From NCBI GenBank assembly GCA_022606135.1, contig JABYQN010000004.1:2294001-2358000 (forward strand): a stretch of 64,000 nt of DNA, in the 5' to 3' direction. Under the pieces are notes generated by a model that worked only from the letters and a program-made list of their open reading frames with translations, was not told the DNA's origin and did no database searches. The position numbers and the translations under genes are program-made. The DNA comes from Fomes fomentarius. Taxonomy: Eukaryota > Basidiomycota > Agaricomycetes > Polyporales > Polyporaceae. Of this stretch, positions 1 through 12,046 are shown piece after piece (within the stretch, counting starts at the first letter, position 1; every line of letters begins with the position of its first letter).

Positions 1-189
1 TACTTATGAGCAGGCTTCGGCCACCAAGATATGAGCTCTACTGTTACTATAGATCACTAGCACCATCCGAAGAATGGCCTTCTTCTGGTAGCATCCACTG
101 TCAACAACCACTCACGAAGGTTCTCGCAAGTTGTCGCGAGGACTGAGGGCAATGATCCTCATCTCCTCCCTCATTTCCTCCCTCTCCAT

Positions 190-382
190 TGTCTACACCC
201 GGTTTTGTCTCCAACAAACACCGCTCGCTCGTCGGCTCCTTGGGCTTCTCTTGCGGCTCACGACTCGGGACGGACAGCCCCCGCATCCGAGTCCTTCAGG
301 CGCATGCATGCCTTCTTGGATTCAAGCCGTGGAGGGCGCCGAAGTTCCCTGCAGCGGCTACGACGCCAACATTACGTTCTAG
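190..382 (+). pseudogene. Remnant of an AONS-like (BioF family) gene
   Basis: This is a short decayed piece of the alpha-oxoamine synthase-like family found five more times in the window. Seen across shifting frames: a Gly-Ser-Arg-Leu stretch near 255, an 'F-R-R-M-H-A-F-L' stretch near 295-320, and 'S-G-Y-D-A-N' followed by Ile-Thr-Phe near 350-380. These match in order the substrate loop, the following helix and the 'N-S-G-Y-D-A-N-V-A-F' motif of the intact copy at 3767. At least two frameshifts separate them and a TAG follows directly. No catalytic part was found downstream. It lies tail to tail with the membrane protein gene on the other strand, as the intact copy at 55635 does with its own membrane-protein neighbour. 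Confidence 0.55.
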
Positions 383-1155
383 TACACAATCCCGCTATCT
401 GAGACCGCCTCCCCGGGTAGCGCGGTGCGTTCACGCCCCACGCCCAATTTCATCGTCCCTCCGCTGATGCAGCTTTACGCGTGTGTGTCCAGGACTGTCC
501 GGGAGCGTCCTGAGGCCGCAGCATGGAAAGTTACGTTGGTCGGAATGAAAAGGGTCATGGTAGCATTGACGGACTTCACATGTCTACTAAGCGACATCGT
601 GGAAGTCCGTGAGCGATACACATCCTACCTACATTCCAGCCAGAAACTGACAACACACCGTGGCATGCTGGGCATGGGCGCCGCTCTTCATGCCGAGTCG
701 AAGGTAGTACATTGTTGCTGATTCCACGAGTTGATCTTACCCGTAAAAGCTGTGTGATACACAGCATGCCAATGGAGCGGGGAGGATGATCGTCTAGTAT
801 CATGTCCGAGAGTGCCGTATCCGCAAACTGAGATGAGACCCATGGGATAATCCTCATAAAAAGCAGTGCACCTGCACATGGTGATGTCATATCTGATCTA
901 CGCATGCGCTGCACCCGACAGATGCAGGACTCGCCATGAGTGCATGTCTTGGGCGCATCAACTGGAACAGACCGTGTACAACAACAGCAAGATGAGGCAA
1001 AGCTACAACGACTATGATTCGTACATCCAGTTACCAGACGAAAGCGTACCATATCCACTAATAATAAGTTACACCACTACAAAACTACACCTACACTCTC
1101 GTAATCGTCATCGCATTTCCGTCATAAGTACCTACGTGGGCAGCAATGACAGTTA
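383..1155. other. Stretch without recognised gene
   Basis: Open frames here are short, mutually inconsistent and match no family I recognise. Further eroded AONS sequence between 383 and 560 is possible but not readable. The part next to 1155 is the 3' flank of the membrane protein gene on the minus strand. Confidence 0.5.
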
Positions 1156-2827
1156 TCATACCAACGCGTCTGGTTTCGCCTTCAAGTCCATTGTCCTGGC
1201 ATCAGCCGCAGCAGCGTTCGACTCGTACCAGTCCTCGCGTTTCCACTCCCCAGGGGGAGCCCATGGCCTGGGCGCCCTCACACCCAGTTCGTAGTCGCTG
1301 TCCGCCATGCCCGATGTCGTAGAAGTGACCACGGTAATCCCTGTCGTACCGGACGTGATGCCCGTACCCGTGCCCGTAATTCCGCCGTCCTTCCGGAGAT
1401 GGAGGACGTTCCCATATGCCGCATTTCCCGACGTGTTGAAACCTCGCGAGTTCCGCTCGTACTGCATCGTCGAGACGGCTTGCCTGGCGTGTGTGACGTC
1501 ATCGTGGAAGGTCATCTTGAGACATACGAGCACAATGATACCGGTGGGGTAAATACCCTGTGAACGCAACCATCAATGGGGAGGAAGTGGAGCCCCAACA
1601 ACAGTAGGACACTGATGAGTCTGCTGAGAAGGATAGGAAATGGGGAAGCACGTACCGTGAGATGGCCAAGCATGTCTGTGATGACATAGACACCGTTGTT
1701 GTCAGTTGCGAAGAGGGAGATAGTAACAATCTGTGAGGGCGGTTCATCAGCTTCCCTGGACGATGAATCATGAAAGCGAAGGTATGTTGACGCACCAGAG
1801 CGACGCTATATAGCACTCCTGACTCTATGACAACCAACAGGGTACCATAGTACCGTCCTCCGTGAATGACGACGCTAGAACTGAGATGGCGAAGCACTCG
1901 CATACTCTGCCTAAGATTGGAATGACAACGTGAAGTTGGGCCTCGCATCCAGTAATGACTACTCACCATGCCTTGTAACTGATGGCGCACACAGCATAGA
2001 TATTCGCGACGGCAGTCAAACCAGCGAAGACACCGAACCACTTCGATATTTCGGCATTGTAAACCTCTTCGCCCGCAGGAGACACCGCGAAAGCGTGTAC
2101 AAGGCCGATTGCAGATCCTAGAGGGTTTCTCTAACTATGGAAGCGTTGAAGACGTTGATATGACACATACCGACACCGCCTAATATGCACAGTACGGGTG
2201 CGATGATCACTCGATGATCTCTTCCCCATAGGACCCATGTTCGCCAGCACACAATCGAGTCCTATTATCTATTCAGTAGAGAGCGACTTTGTGGTTAGAG
2301 TCACACGTACACCCAAGAGACACTGAAACGTGGAGTTCCCCCGTCAGTAGCAAATCAGCAGTAATTGTAAAAAGGATACTCACGTTGACAACCTCGATCG
2401 CGATCTGCGAGTACACCAGGGGGCTGTTCACTTCGTTGAGGACCGTTAGACCTCCATCAGCTGCGCGTTGGTCGAAGAACGCTATGAGGTTCTGATAGAG
2501 TGACAGCGATATGTGTGCTGTCGCCAGGCCATACATGAGGAGAGTGAGAATAGTCATCGCGATGTTGGTGGTCGAGCTTCTCTTCGTCTGTCTCTTGCGG
2601 GGTGCACTAGGATGATCTCATAGCGTCGGAATCACTATGGAAGCATGAGATCGAAGACCCGAACTCACAGCAGAAGATACATGGCCGCGCCGAAGAGGAC
2701 CGTATAGATGCCTATCACTGATCAGCCAGAGGGAGCGTGGCAGCAGAAGCAGGTTTGACATACCATGAAGAATCGCTTCGCAGAAGAGTGCAACGAAATA
2801 TGCCTTTGGCAAAGGAAACTGTCCCAT
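1156..2827 (-). CDS. Seven-pass integral membrane protein of an Agaricomycete family, function unknown
   Basis: The product is probably an integral membrane protein of a family common in mushroom genomes and without known function. I read about nine exons on the minus strand. The start at 2827 opens 'M-G-Q-F-P-L-P-K'. The order is: a short hydrophobic exon, an 'M-Y-L-L-L' segment, a long hydrophobic stretch from 2620 to 2384, then 'D-S-I-V-C-W-R-T-W-V-L-W-G-R' (about 2250), the family hallmark. Next come 'Y-K-A-W' near 1975, 'L-L-V-V-I-E-S-G-V' near 1820, 'D-N-N-G-V-Y-V-I-T-D' near 1690, and the last helix 'Y-P-T-G-I-I-V-L-V-C-L'. The tail is long, polar and rich in Gly, Thr and Ser. Donor GTGAGT at 2378-2383 and others are canonical. 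All exons join in frame by eye, so it looks intact. A 3' remnant of a paralogue lies at 57119-57650. Confidence 0.8.
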
Positions 2828-3766
2828 GCCGAGCCCCCGCGCCGGTTTCGTATCTGGGATCGTCCTCTCGATATGCTGGTCCACTGGCTAGATGGCACGC
2901 CAGCGCCGCAAGCTGAGCAAACAAAGATACGCCGGGAGAAGAACGCGGACGGAGGTCGAGGGAACAGAGGGATAAGCCGGAGGGGGATGAGGGAAGGGGA
3001 GAAACTTATGAACCAGCGGAAAGCCGGGTCGGAATGGAGAACTTGGCCATAGACTACGGAAACGGTGTTTTGATGCGAGCACGCGACGTGGGCAACCCAT
3101 GATACCCACGGGAACTATACCATTGTTGGATACCGTCGGCTAGCCTGCCACCTGTGCACAGTGCAGGTCCCTCATCATCGTCATACAGCATCTTGATCTT
3201 CTTCTAATGGAGTTCTCATCTGTCAGTAGAGTGTGGAAAGGCACACACAGCAGGACCTTACTTATCTATGATGATCTCTACGTGTGTTCTACGTATGTAT
3301 CGCCGCTGGAGGGACAGACTCGTCGAAGATTTGCAAATGCACTATTGCATATGAGACGCCAACCGAGCTGAAGGTTGATCAAGGCGCTGCTTGGGCGTCG
3401 AGGATCCAATGGGTTTAGATACGTATAGAGATTTACAGCCATTTTGTGAGTCGTGCACCATGCGAGATTGATGATTTACGCCGAGTTCTCCAGGCAGCCT
3501 TGTTGGGAGATGATCATGATGTTGAATGATCGCAGCTTCCCGATTGGGCCGTGCTTTCGAAGTCCTGCATGAAAAACTAGTTTCTAGTGCTCCTAGATTG
3601 AGCAGCCGGTCCATTGTACTTAGAACTTGGGTCGTGATGCTGTGAGCTTGAGCTCGCCTCGCACTCGCCGCACCTCCCCAATTTCAAGTCCGCCGCCGTG
3701 ACTCTCGGCTCACGGGCATTCATAATCCCCCTCGCTTGGCCCATCATCCGGACTTTCGTGCCCACA
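2828..3766. other. Divergent intergenic region
   Basis: This is the shared upstream region of the membrane protein gene (-) and the first AONS-like gene (+). I see no clear TATA box at the usual distance from 3767 and no open frame that I recognise. Confidence 0.5.
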
Positions 3767-5293
3767 ATGTCCTCACCCTTGAATGCTGCTCTTGAGAAGG
3801 CCCTGCTCGGACGCCAGCGCAAGTCCGTCCCAGTCACTGACCTCTACGATGACCCCTCTCGCCCCGCCGCCGACCTCTTCTCCAACGATTATCTCTCACT
3901 TTGCACAAACAATACATTGCGCCAAATCTTTGTAGACCAAGTCTCCAAGCTCCCATATGTCTTTGGTACCGGCGGCTCTCGTCTCATGAGTGGAAACGCT
4001 CCGATTCATCTGGAGTTCGAGGACCGCATGAAGAACTTCTTCCGCGCGCCCGCCGCACTTCTCTTCAACTCCGGCTACGACGCAAACGTCGCATTTTGGC
4101 ACTCCGTCCCACAACTCGGCGACGCCGTAGTCTTCGACGACCTTGTCCATGCTTCCACTCGCGATGGGCTCGTTGCGTCACGTGCACGAAACGCGCTCTA
4201 TCCCTTCACGCACAACTCCGTTTCGTCCCTTCGCGACACCATTCTGCATGTCCTCAGGGCACACCCCGCAGTATCTGCTGGCAGAGCGACGCTGTTTATC
4301 GCTGTGGAGAGTCTCTACAGCATGGACGGCGACTTCGCGCCACTTCCGCAGATTGTCCAGCTCGCCGAGCTACTCATTCCCGAGGGTAGTAGCCACATCG
4401 TGGTTGACGAGGCCCACTCAACAGGCATTTATGACACCCAGGGTCGCGGACTGGTGACCGCGCTTGGTTTGGAGAAGCGCGTTCACACTGTCCTCCACAC
4501 TTTCGGCAAGGCACGCGCGCTGACTGGAGGTATGGTAGCTCATTCATAACCGATGGTTCCAACTTGAAGCTCACGCTTCCTCTGCAGCTGTTCTCCTCAC
4601 TGACCCAGTGATACGGAAGTATATCGTCAACTATGGTCGGCCGTTCATCTTCTCGACTTCCCTTTCCCATTCAACAATCTGCGCACTCAACGCATCCTTC
4701 GACTACATCGAAAGCGACGCCGGTGCAGAAGTCAGCAGCTCTCATTCTCCCTTCGCGTTATTCCAGACTCATAAGCTCGTTCCGCACAGCTCATCTCATC
4801 TCTCCACAAGAACTCCCGTCTCTTCGAGCAGAAGCTTGCAGCTGCCGTCCGCTCTGTCCCGTCACATCTTCTGTCCCTCCGATCACGGAAGACCCCCGCC
4901 TACTTTCCTCCAGATATCATCAGTCCAATCTTCCCGGTTTTCACCAGCGCCCCGATTCCTCTCGCTGAGCACCTGCGCGCTCTCGGCTACGGCGCCCGTC
5001 CCGTCCCGTTCCCCATTGTCCCCCGTGGAGAGGAACGCGTGCGCATCGTCATCCACGCGCAGAACACGGAGGAAGAGTTCGACGAACTCATCGGTCATAT
5101 CCTCGAATGGGCCTCTGCCATGCAGGGGGAGCAGAAGGACGAAGTGCGCGCGCTAAAGGCCGTCGTCGCTGCGACGTCTGAAGCCTCCGCGAAGAGCGCC
5201 TGGGCTGTGACCTCAGGTTCAGGGCACATTGCGACTACGACCATCACCCGTCGCCGAATTTCAGTTGACATGTCCGTGCGCGTCCTTGCATAA
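3767..5293 (+). CDS. 8-amino-7-oxononanoate synthase-like PLP enzyme (alpha-oxoamine synthase family), copy 1
   Basis: Enzymes of this family condense an amino acid with an acyl thioester, releasing CO2; BioF does so in biotin synthesis. Three exons, 3767-4529, 4588-4730 and 4790-5293, give 1410 bases and 469 residues. ATG at 3767 was chosen because 'M-S-S-P-L-N-A-A-L-E' matches the N termini of the copies at 34867 and 55635. Visible motifs: 'L-F-S-N-D-Y-L-S-L', 'G-G-S-R-L-M-S-G-N', 'L-L-F-N-S-G-Y-D-A-N', 'D-E-A-H-S-T-G' (cofactor-binding Asp and His) and 'H-T-F-G-K-A', whose Lys should bind PLP; it is followed by 'R-A-L-T-G-G' where other copies have 'W-G-x-S-G-G'. The C terminus is about 50 residues longer than in the other copies and shows no peroxisomal SKL-type ending. 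Similarity is strongest to fungal BioF; the true substrate is unknown. Confidence 0.88.
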
Positions 5294-7364
5294 CAACTCG
5301 CACCCCCGAACTTCTTCGCCTCATGAACACCTCCTTTCGCTCCATCGCCCCACCTCTGCGCGAAGTCAACCACTGTCCCTTCATTTACCTCCGCGTCTCC
5401 AAGAAATCTTCTCGCCGCTCGTTCTCGCTATTATTGTGCTTCCCTATCCTGCCTTTCTATGTATCTTTCTATCGCTTTTTCCCGTGCTTGTATACCACAT
5501 AGACAATGCGCCCCAACCTGGAGGGCCCGGCTGTATTCCCACCTTCCTTTGCCACACGCTCTCTGTGATGACCCCAGTGTCGGTTAACGTCTGTACTCTC
5601 TCTCACCTGGATTACTATGGAATTGTAGAATGCGATTGTGATCTGTCAATTCTGTTGCACCCTCCCCATAGCGTTCAAACCTCGTTACCGCTTCGCTCGC
5701 GACATGTCATGCATGTCATGGCTCGTACGCCTATACTCGCATCGAGCCTGAGGAGGTTGCCGTTAGCCGTTGGCACTAAGCTGGCACTAAGTGACAATCA
5801 TCTGGCTAATATCCATTGCGGTCCGGTCGGGACCATACTATTGCCGATAAACATGCGGCTAGCCGGGCCGGAAGTACTTGGTCCAGCAGTCTCATCACGA
5901 ACGTCCTATGAGATCGGGTCTCTCTTCGGCGGCGCTCTGAGAGAGTAGATGATGAGATTTGTATCTTCTAGAACTCCTGGGATCCTGACCGTACCTATGC
6001 ACATCAAGAGCAGACCTCGCGCCTACGCATGGGCAACACGGGCTTCGAAATGATTCCGCCCTGAAAGAATCCCAGTCGTCAAAGATATTCATGTTGGAGT
6101 AAGAAGTCGAGAAGTGAGTACATACCATACAACGACATGCGCGTCCGCAGCCATTAATATGTTCGGGCGCCAAACCGAGCACCATATAAATCATCGATTG
6201 TCTGTAAGTAGTAGTACTTATCGAGTACTCATCCACACTAAACGTTGAAGGTTTGAACCCCGCAGATCTGACTTTTAGATTATGTACGTAGAGGGCATCC
6301 GAGGCAGTGGTGATGGAAAGGTCAACGGGACGGACGAAGGATCTTCATGCATTTCCCACACCTCTCCCGCCTGCTTGTTCACGAGTGCTATGTAGCATGC
6401 GATCGATGGTGACGCTTTAAGCAAACAACAACGACGACAAGTATGCAGGGCTGTCCATCGAGTTCGATCGAGCTGGAAAGACCGTTGACCTCGAGGCCCG
6501 CGTTAGCGTTTCCACGCGAAAGGTATCAAACGGTGGCGCGAGCTATGCTCCGGCTCCTGTCAATTGACTAGGTGCCCGCGGGAGCACGTTCACACCATTG
6601 TGCGTGGCCGCAAGAATCTTCAGTTGTCTCAACCACGGCCTATTCTACGTGTTCGGCCGAGAGCCTTGGCAGTACCATCTTATTGCAGCCGTAGCCTTGT
6701 GTCGGAGTCGCTCCGACTAACGAAGGTAACGACACACTGGACAATGTTATCTGTTTCCCAAAACAGTCAGCTGCAGGACTTATCATATATGAGCACAATA
6801 ACCTTTGCACCAACTTTCAGTCGAACGGCTCGCGGAGACAAATGTCATGACGCGATATTCAATGTCAGGGGAACGGTGATCATTCTTGCTCCGAGTCCTC
6901 CGTGCGGCTGTGCATGGTGCCTCCATGTATCGGCTCGGCGGGGTCAGTCGCCCTTGATCTCTAGGTCTAATACTGAGGGCAGTGAAAGAGGTCACCTGTC
7001 ATAGTCTGAGCACCAAGCGCAATCGCTGTGCTTCCTTTCGCGCGAAAGTCGGGTCAGCCATCAGACATCAAAGATGACCATGACCCCACGGCTTCTGTAC
7101 TGCAATGCACTGAACATGGCAGCCATCTCATCTCGCGAGGCACAGAATGTCTATACACACTTCTTGGCCTACCACGTTGGTAATGATGATGTTGATGCAG
7201 CACGGTTTCCGACGGCCTGATATCACTTGTGCATGAGAGAACGCATATAGATAATGTTGTATACCTGGCAACTCAGGGGCAATATACCTGTCAAGGCTGA
7301 TAAGGTAGTGAAAGACACACGTGAGAGACAGTGATCAGCTCAGCAAGATGCTCGAACGCGTTTT
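5294..7364. other. Long stretch without recognised gene
   Basis: This is the 3' flank of AONS copy 1 and then the 3' flank of the GNAT gene. Several open frames of 60-240 codons exist, but none shows a recognisable domain and none has a convincing splice pattern. Confidence 0.45.
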
Positions 7365-8398
7365 TCATGTACTCCACTGTTGGACGAGCATGCAATGCAT
7401 CAGATCTGGCTCAGGAACGTACGCACTCGTGCTCACCTTCGTCATGACCCACTCTGGATACCCAGTAGCTTCTTTGCCTCGCGCCTTCACACCAAACACG
7501 TCAACTGCACCCACGCCGAACTGATGCTCTTCGTCGACCTACAATAAAGTAGCAGTTTAATCGCCCCGTGAACGCAGCGAATCAGCTGAAGATAGTTACC
7601 TCGAAGCCAAAATGTGCGTAGATGTCCCGAGTACTCGCCTTTGTCGCTTCTAGGTGGACTGGCTTAGGGGAAACGCGACGAAAGCCCTCCTCAACTAGTA
7701 AGGTTGAGATGCCTGCGGATACAATAGTGGGCTATGTATATCATCTGGATGTAAGAAAGAAGTAGACATACCTTTGCCCTGGTGCAAGGGGTCGACGACC
7801 ATCTGTAGCAGATGCCATGAATCTCGTCGGTCAAGTCCACGAGCCTTGAATGATTTCTCGAGAGTCCGTTCGACAGCTGGTGAGAAGTCGAGCAAGACAC
7901 GCTACTCAAAATCAATCCGCGCAAAACTCCCCATGCTCACCATAGACGCACCTTTACTCCTGTGAAACCCCAACCCATAAGAACTTTCAACAAGCCCGAG
8001 CGGATAATCGTGATAGGGCCCATATCCAGCGTCTTGCCCGGGGGCAGCCACATCGCCACACCAACGATCTCCTCCTTCTTGTACGACTCCGGGCTCCTCT
8101 CTTTGCCCTCCTTCTGTCCATCTCCCGCCTCCTCCGAGCGTGGTATGATAGCCACGGTCACATAGCCATCAACGAGGTTTGTCGCCTTGACGAGCGCCTC
8201 CTGGAACCATTGTAGATTCCGCATTGTGCGCTTCGCGGTCCTCGTCGGGTTGTCCAAGTCATTCACCGCCTCTGGCACGCAACCATACCAGTTCATGGCC
8301 GGATCTTTGGCAAACGCGCGCGTGAGCACGCGTGTAACGTCAGAATGCTCCGAGGGCTGCGCGATGCGAACGTATGCATGAGGTTCATTGGCTGACAT
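7365..8398 (-). CDS. GNAT-family N-acetyltransferase
   Basis: The protein should transfer an acetyl group from acetyl-CoA to an amine; the acceptor is unknown. The start at 8398 ('M-S-A-N-E-P') is the first true ATG in the frame. The first exon carries 'V-R-I-A-Q-P-S-E' and 'D-V-T-R-V-L-T-R-A-F', typical of the GNAT N-terminal strand and helix, and 'V-G-V-A-M-W-L-P-P-G', common in fungal members. After an intron near 7905-7950 comes 'L-L-Q-M-V-V-D-P-L-H-Q-G-K-G', the acetyl-CoA pyrophosphate loop (motif A, Q-x-x-G-x-G type). Later exons give 'P-V-H-L-E-A-T' and 'Y-A-H-F-G-F-E-V', the usual C-terminal strand and helix. The stop at 7365 assumes no further intron after 'W-V-M-T-K'; a donor GTGAGC is present there, so the last residues are uncertain. 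Confidence 0.82.
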
Positions 8399-8611
8399 AG
8401 TACACAAGTGTGGGGGTGTAGGCGGTGTGGTCGAGAAAGCATGATATCAAGAGGGGCCTTGAGTTGGCAGCTGAGGAAGAATCAAGATCGAGGTTGCCGA
8501 GCAAGTGTCTCGCGAAGGCTGTTCCGCAAAATCACACTCTGAGCGCTCATCAGCGCTCATGGGTACATACTACAGCTGTTAGACTCATACTACCCGTCTA
8601 TACCGACAACA

Positions 8612-10788
8612 TCAACGCAATTCCTGATTCTTCGGAGACCAACTCGCATCCATGTGTCTCGCTAGAGTTTCCCCGGATGAGTTCCTCGAGCGTTGTAAAA
8701 GGAGAGCTTCTTCGGCACGCCCTATGTCTGCTATCAGAGTCTTCTTGTCCGAAGCAGTCTCCGTCATCACCGCAATGTAGATCACTGGTGGCGAGTCGTC
8801 CAGTACCTTGTGCGCGATACGCACTTGAGCAACGGCGTGGTTTCAAGAGCTCCCGATACTCACCTGAGGAACGTTCCACTGCTCTTGAGCGGCTTGTCGG
8901 TTTGCACGCGCGATAACATTCATGCCATCGCCACCACCGAAGACTTCGATATCACGAGAGGCAGAGACTTTCCGAGAACTTAAGCTGAAAAAAGCTCGTC
9001 ATTCCGAGAGAACTAATGATATGAACTGCGACTCACACAGCCAGCAATGTATTTGCGTACACTGTGCGGCCGTGAAATTTGAGCTAGTCATCGAGGAGAA
9101 CATACTGGAGGACGTACGTCTCGTGGAAACGATGCTGACACTTGTATGGATGAGGACTCTCTTGAGGCCCAAAGCCTAGAACAAACCCTATGAGATATAA
9201 GCTTTGCATGACATACAATCACTTACGAGACCCAGTGAGACCAGATTCAGGATCCTGCAACACCTCCTATCAGTTCACCCAACATCGCAGAAAGGTGAGG
9301 GCGATTACCCATGGAACAACCCTGAATGTGCCATCAATGGCAACGGAGTTCAATAGTAACGAGAAGAGAGGACGAACCAGTGTTGATTGCATAGAGCCTC
9401 ACTACATCGGCCATACTGCGTATTCGCGTTGACAGATTTGATCGAACTCCGGAAATGGACAGTCATACCTCTGTGCCCCATCCACGCGATTGCGAAGAGT
9501 GACCAACAAGTGCGATCCGGTGAGAAGGGTATCTCCGACGACAGCAGAGCCAAATATTGCAGCAAGATATTTCTAGAAAAAGTTTGAGTAGAAGGGCCGG
9601 AATGAGGGACTCAGTATCCGTAAGTACACACGTTGACATCCGCGAAGCACCAGAAAGCTTTGTCAATGAAACTGCAGAGGTATCAACTCCCCACTTTGTG
9701 AGCCTGGAGACGATAGAAGCTCCTCACGCTTGATGGGCGGCCGCGATGGATGATGCTGAAGGTTAGCTCAATTAGCTCTTACAAGACGACTGCGTGCAAT
9801 AGGCTAAGGACGCACCAACTTCCGCAACGAAGAACAGCATCTATGAACTCAAATAGTGAGCAACACGCACCTCAGCGCGAGTATGGATATAGAGAGGCGT
9901 ACAGCAATGGATGCTATCCATTGATATCGAGGACCGACTGCGAAATGTCAGTACTAGTGGCCTGAGCATACAGAAAAACCCGGATCTTACTCAAGGATAC
10001 GCGCCTAGCGAAGAAGCTTGGGTCAAGGTCAGCATGGATCTTTGCGCTAAACAGGGTTTCCGTGATAACAACATGTATAGACTCACACCTGTGACGCAAA
10101 CATGGTCACGCCCTAGTAGCAGCTTGTCGGTGCGCGTTCCACAAGATTGACAATTACTTACTGTGATAATGGGGGTCACCTGTAAGGTAGCAGTCCTCGC
10201 ATGAGAAGTAGCCACCATCCATATGCATGTAACTCACACTCAAAGACCTATGAAAATGAATCGGTACCCGATACTTGAGCTTAAAGAGTATTCGTACTCA
10301 CCACACACCCTGTCTGAAAGCCGCTTTGTCATAATACTGAGTAACCAGATAGTGATAACTAGCGACTCAGTGACACGTGACACCTGGTACTCTGATGAGA
10401 AGGGTTACCAAGAATGCATCGTGAAGACAGTATGCACGGTCTCAAGAAACCTGCCAGCTTGATTCAATACAGTCTCATAACACCCACCCATGCACACACT
10501 CACATGACGGTGATAACCTCCAAGCCCTAGTGCTCAGCACGAGGACATCCACCTACAATCCAAGGCTTATGGGCTTACCGACAAGCGGATGAGTTTGGTA
10601 TCCGTAGGAAACAAATTGCAGTATCTGTATGTTTGGTGCATGCTCAGTCCATAGAAGCTGTTAGAAAGATTATGTTAGCGATGGACTGAGTTATAAGACG
10701 CTAAATATACTCACAGAAGACCAAGGAACGTCCCAAGGAGATACGCTCCGATATTTTCCTTGACTGGCGGGGTCGACCATGAATCCAT
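8612..10788 (-). CDS. DUF6534 integral membrane protein, copy A
   Basis: DUF6534 proteins are multi-pass membrane proteins abundant in Agaricomycetes, without known function. The first exon begins at 10788 and holds 'G-A-Y-L-L-G-T-F-L-G-L-L', followed after an intron by 'F-Y-G-L-S-M-H-Q-T-Y-R-Y', the family N-terminal signature. Further pieces seen are 'F-L-E-T-V-H-T-V-F-T-M-H' near 10430 and 'Y-H-Y-L-V-T-Q-Y-Y' near 10350. The family C-terminal part reads 'N-V-I-A-R-A-N-R' then 'E-Q-W-N-V-P-Q' near 8870. The cytosolic tail ends at 8612. The internal exons between about 9100 and 10300 are hard to place by eye. It is more divergent from the other five copies than they are from one another. Confidence 0.78.
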
Positions 10789-11639
10789 GACAAAGTAGTC
10801 TCTCTCTGTGCTCGAACCTTGAAGACGATAGTTGAGCTCTTTTAGGGAGACAGGGCGGGGCGCACGAGCGTTGACCGGCGAGAGCTGGCAGCGAGATACA
10901 TATGAGTGTGCGGAAGAGCACCACATGGTCCAAGCATCGAAATGGCTGTGAGGCCATGTCCAAGGAGACAGCCATAACTATCATGGAATGGGCCGGTCAC
11001 AAACTCAAACCTTATTTGAGCGGGAGAGGTAGACTGTGTGAAGAGCACACGCCGGACAGACCGATATCTCTAGTACCCGTCTGGCAGATGGTCATAATTC
11101 GACGAACTGCGAATTCACGTCGTCATAGGAGCGAGTAACCGCCACGCTATACACTCTGTGTGACCTGCATCCCTCCTTTGTGCATGCCTTTTGACCGGAT
11201 CAGGCAGGTACTCGCCGCATCGTGAGCGAGGTAAGCAGCCACAGAAATATGCGGTAAAGTGAAAGATGCACGCCACTGACAGCACACGCGGGCAAGATCC
11301 CTCGGGGATGGCAGTTAAGTCACAGCCTCTCTACGCGACTGACAAGATCGCAAGGTCAAGAATAGTCGTGGCATGCGGTTGTGATCGTCGTGTTCATTAC
11401 AGCCACATGATAACTCATTAAGGGATTTCACCAGGGATCCATTGACACCTGAGACATGAGACTGTCATGAGCGTGCCCTTTCGAAGCAACTGAAGCATCG
11501 TCTTCCTAGGTCGCCGCTTGTCAGACTCTGCCAATGCATCTCGTAGACCTGGCAGCCCGAATGAGTTGTTGACTCTTTCAGGGCTTCCTCGTGTGCACGT
11601 GGTGCGAAGTCCCTACCGAAGCCTAGTTGATCAATGTTA
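10789..11639. other. Stretch without recognised gene
   Basis: This lies between the start of DUF6534 copy A and the outer edge of the left inverted-duplication arm. I see no coding signal and no clear TATA box. Confidence 0.45.
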
Positions 11640-12046
11640 GCAGATATACCCTTCTAATAAGTGTTGGGGACATGCCTGCTCTGGCTTCGGTACCTGTTCC
11701 ATCGTGTACTGCTAGTGGCTGTGTGAAAAGCAACAATCTACCCCGTTAGAGTCGATGACACTAATCTCGGAGGGATGCCCGCGGGCGAGAAGGTCTTTCG
11801 GCACCTGGAGAAATATTAGACTGTTCTTGACCTTCGAACATAGTCAATGATTGAATACGGACACACCTAAAGAGAATGGCCTTCCTAGGGAGAGCCATTG
11901 GGCGATTGAAGAGCACAAAAGCAAACAAGCTGGCGGGTCTGAGAATCAAGTGTGCCACTGAAAGAGATGTCGGACATCTCAAAACGAAGGAATAGATAAA
12001 CTATCAGTACAACAGATTAATGTCAAATCTCAAGAAGCCGTCGCGG

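Noticed and set aside
576..1058. 160-codon open frame on the minus strand near the left end
   Set aside because: No recognisable domain, uses many Cys and Arg codons like a random GC-rich frame, and lies in the 3' flank of the membrane protein gene.
5229..5948. 239-codon open frame on the plus strand after AONS copy 1
   Set aside because: It overlaps the AONS 3' end in another frame and continues into C/T-rich flank; composition explains its length.
6241..6275. Possible tRNA-like 'GGTTTGAACCCC' word
   Set aside because: No matching acceptor stem, D arm or anticodon arm could be found around it.
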